The translations under genes and the position numbers were made by a program. 5,675 nt of DNA, taken from an uncultured Prevotellaceae bacterium (GTDB lineage: Bacteria; Bacteroidota; Bacteroidia; Bacteroidales; Bacteroidaceae). Where the stretch lies: positions 1 to 5,675 of the forward strand of contig CALAVF010000106.1 of NCBI GenBank assembly GCA_937892315.1, read 5' to 3'. A model generated the notes under the pieces. The model was not told the origin of the DNA, ran no database searches, and saw only the letters and a list, made by a program, of their open reading frames with translations. Positions 5,046 to 5,675 of the stretch are shown piece after piece. Each line of letters begins with the position of its first letter. Within the stretch, counting starts at the first letter, position 1.

Positions 5046-5675
5046 TCATAGTTCCATCAGTTTTGCTTCAAATTCTTCTTTGGGATAGAGGGATTTGGAA
5101 CGGATGCGGGAGCGGTAGTTGTAGATGGTGGGCATGGAGTAGTCGAGGAATTGGGCGATTTGGGCGGTGTCGGTCACGCCGAGACGGATGAGGGCGAAGA
5201 TGCGAAGTTCGGTGTTGAGACGTTCGTGTTTCTTGGGGGTGATGCGGTCTTCGGGACGGAGCAGGGCGTTGAAGTTCTCGACAAAATGTGGGTGGATGTC
5301 GAGGAAGGCTTCGTCGAAGTCATTGTAGAAACGCTGCTGCTCGCTTTCGATGAGGGTGTCGTCCTTGAGTGTCTTCATCAGTTCGGCGTGCTGGTTGTTC
5401 TTGGCAAGTTTGAGGAGTGACTTGCGGAAATTCTCCAAGTCGGTGATGTACTTGCGGCAACGGTCGAGGAAGAGGGCGATATATTCCTCCTTAACCTTGT
5501 CCATCTGTTGCAACATCATGTTTGACTCTTGCAGGTTCTCGTTCCTCACGCCCAATTGCTTGTTCGCGACAGCCAATTGTCCGTTTGCCTCTGCCAGTTT
5601 CTTTCTGACGAGGGACAGTTTGTGCATTTGGTTCCGCAGATAGAGGGCGACGAGGGCGAGAAGCTGGACGATGCC
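5046..5675 (-). CDS. DUF6377-like membrane-anchored transcriptional regulator, 5' truncated
   Basis: The frame is open to the right edge of the window, so the N-terminal part is missing; 209 residues are visible. The first visible residues, IVQLLALVALYL, form part of a transmembrane helix. They are followed by a long coiled coil (about residues 18-90, with LAEANGQLAVANKQL and NLQESNMMLQQ). The C-terminal region has a helix-turn-helix resembling LuxR/GerE: LNTELRIFALIRLGVTDTAQIAQFL then MPTIYNYRSRIR (about 153-193). This order (usually after N-terminal TPR repeats) matches Bacteroidota DUF6377 proteins, thought to be membrane-bound sensors that bind DNA. Internal ATGs such as 5627 are not the start. 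The gene ends 66 bases before the GH53 gene on the same strand, suggesting it controls that gene; this is inferred from position only. Confidence 0.8.
   Translation of the reverse strand, partial: GIVQLLALVALYLRNQMHKLSLVRKKLAEANGQLAVANKQLGVRNENLQESNMMLQQMDKVKEEYIALFLDRCRKYITDLENFRKSLLKLAKNNQHAELMKTLKDDTLIESEQQRFYNDFDEAFLDIHPHFVENFNALLRPEDRITPKKHERLNTELRIFALIRLGVTDTAQIAQFLDYSMPTIYNYRSRIRSKSLYPKEEFEAKLMEL

Overview
The window appears to be two unrelated pieces of DNA joined near position 583-612. Bases 1 to about 600 are very A+T-rich: two 60-base lines I counted were 20% and 25% G+C. They encode part of a lysine-, asparagine- and isoleucine-rich P-loop protein with a poly-Asn/Ser stretch. This composition is typical of an A+T-rich microbial eukaryote such as an anaerobic gut fungus or a rumen ciliate, though an A+T-rich bacterium cannot be excluded. 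From about 613 to the end, composition is near-balanced (one counted line is 55% G+C) and the gene content is that of a gut or rumen Bacteroidota, most likely Prevotella or a close relative. Supporting signs are Bacteroidota -7 boxes (TAnnTTTG) ahead of the transcription units, HU-like DNA-binding proteins of the Bacteroidota type, a DUF6377-type membrane regulator, and a glycoside hydrolase with a Prevotella-style C-terminal tail. The simplest reading is a chimeric metagenomic contig or clone; lateral transfer is possible but less likely.

Layout. 1-636 (+): partial P-loop NTPase, open at the left edge and running across the junction. 637-800: leader with a promoter-like box. 801-1199 and 1239-1742 (+): two tandem HU-like proteins, each with a strong Shine-Dalgarno-like sequence, probably one operon, ending at a hairpin at 1775-1808 shared with the convergent aroB. 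1823-2872 (-): aroB, 3-dehydroquinate synthase. 2873-3059: divergent promoter region built as a perfect 49-bp inverted repeat, in which both arms carry a -7 box and tandem GTGAAAA heptamers. 3060-3638 (+): rfbC/rmlC, dTDP-4-dehydrorhamnose 3,5-epimerase. 3652-3731: a second inverted repeat from the same heptamer family, a likely bidirectional terminator. 3735-4979 (-): secreted GH53 endo-beta-1,4-galactanase with its own promoter. 5046-5675 (-): 3' part of a membrane-anchored DUF6377-like regulator immediately upstream of the galactanase.

How the genes work together. aroB (shikimate pathway) and rfbC (rhamnose precursor for surface polysaccharide) are unrelated in pathway but share a symmetric divergent promoter. 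The regulator and galactanase lie head-to-tail and may form a small carbohydrate-response locus for pectic galactan. The HU pair is probably a nucleoid or DNA-architecture unit. I saw no CRISPR array, tRNA, rRNA, insertion sequence or recognisable defence system. The most notable non-coding structure is the heptamer-based inverted repeats flanking rfbC.
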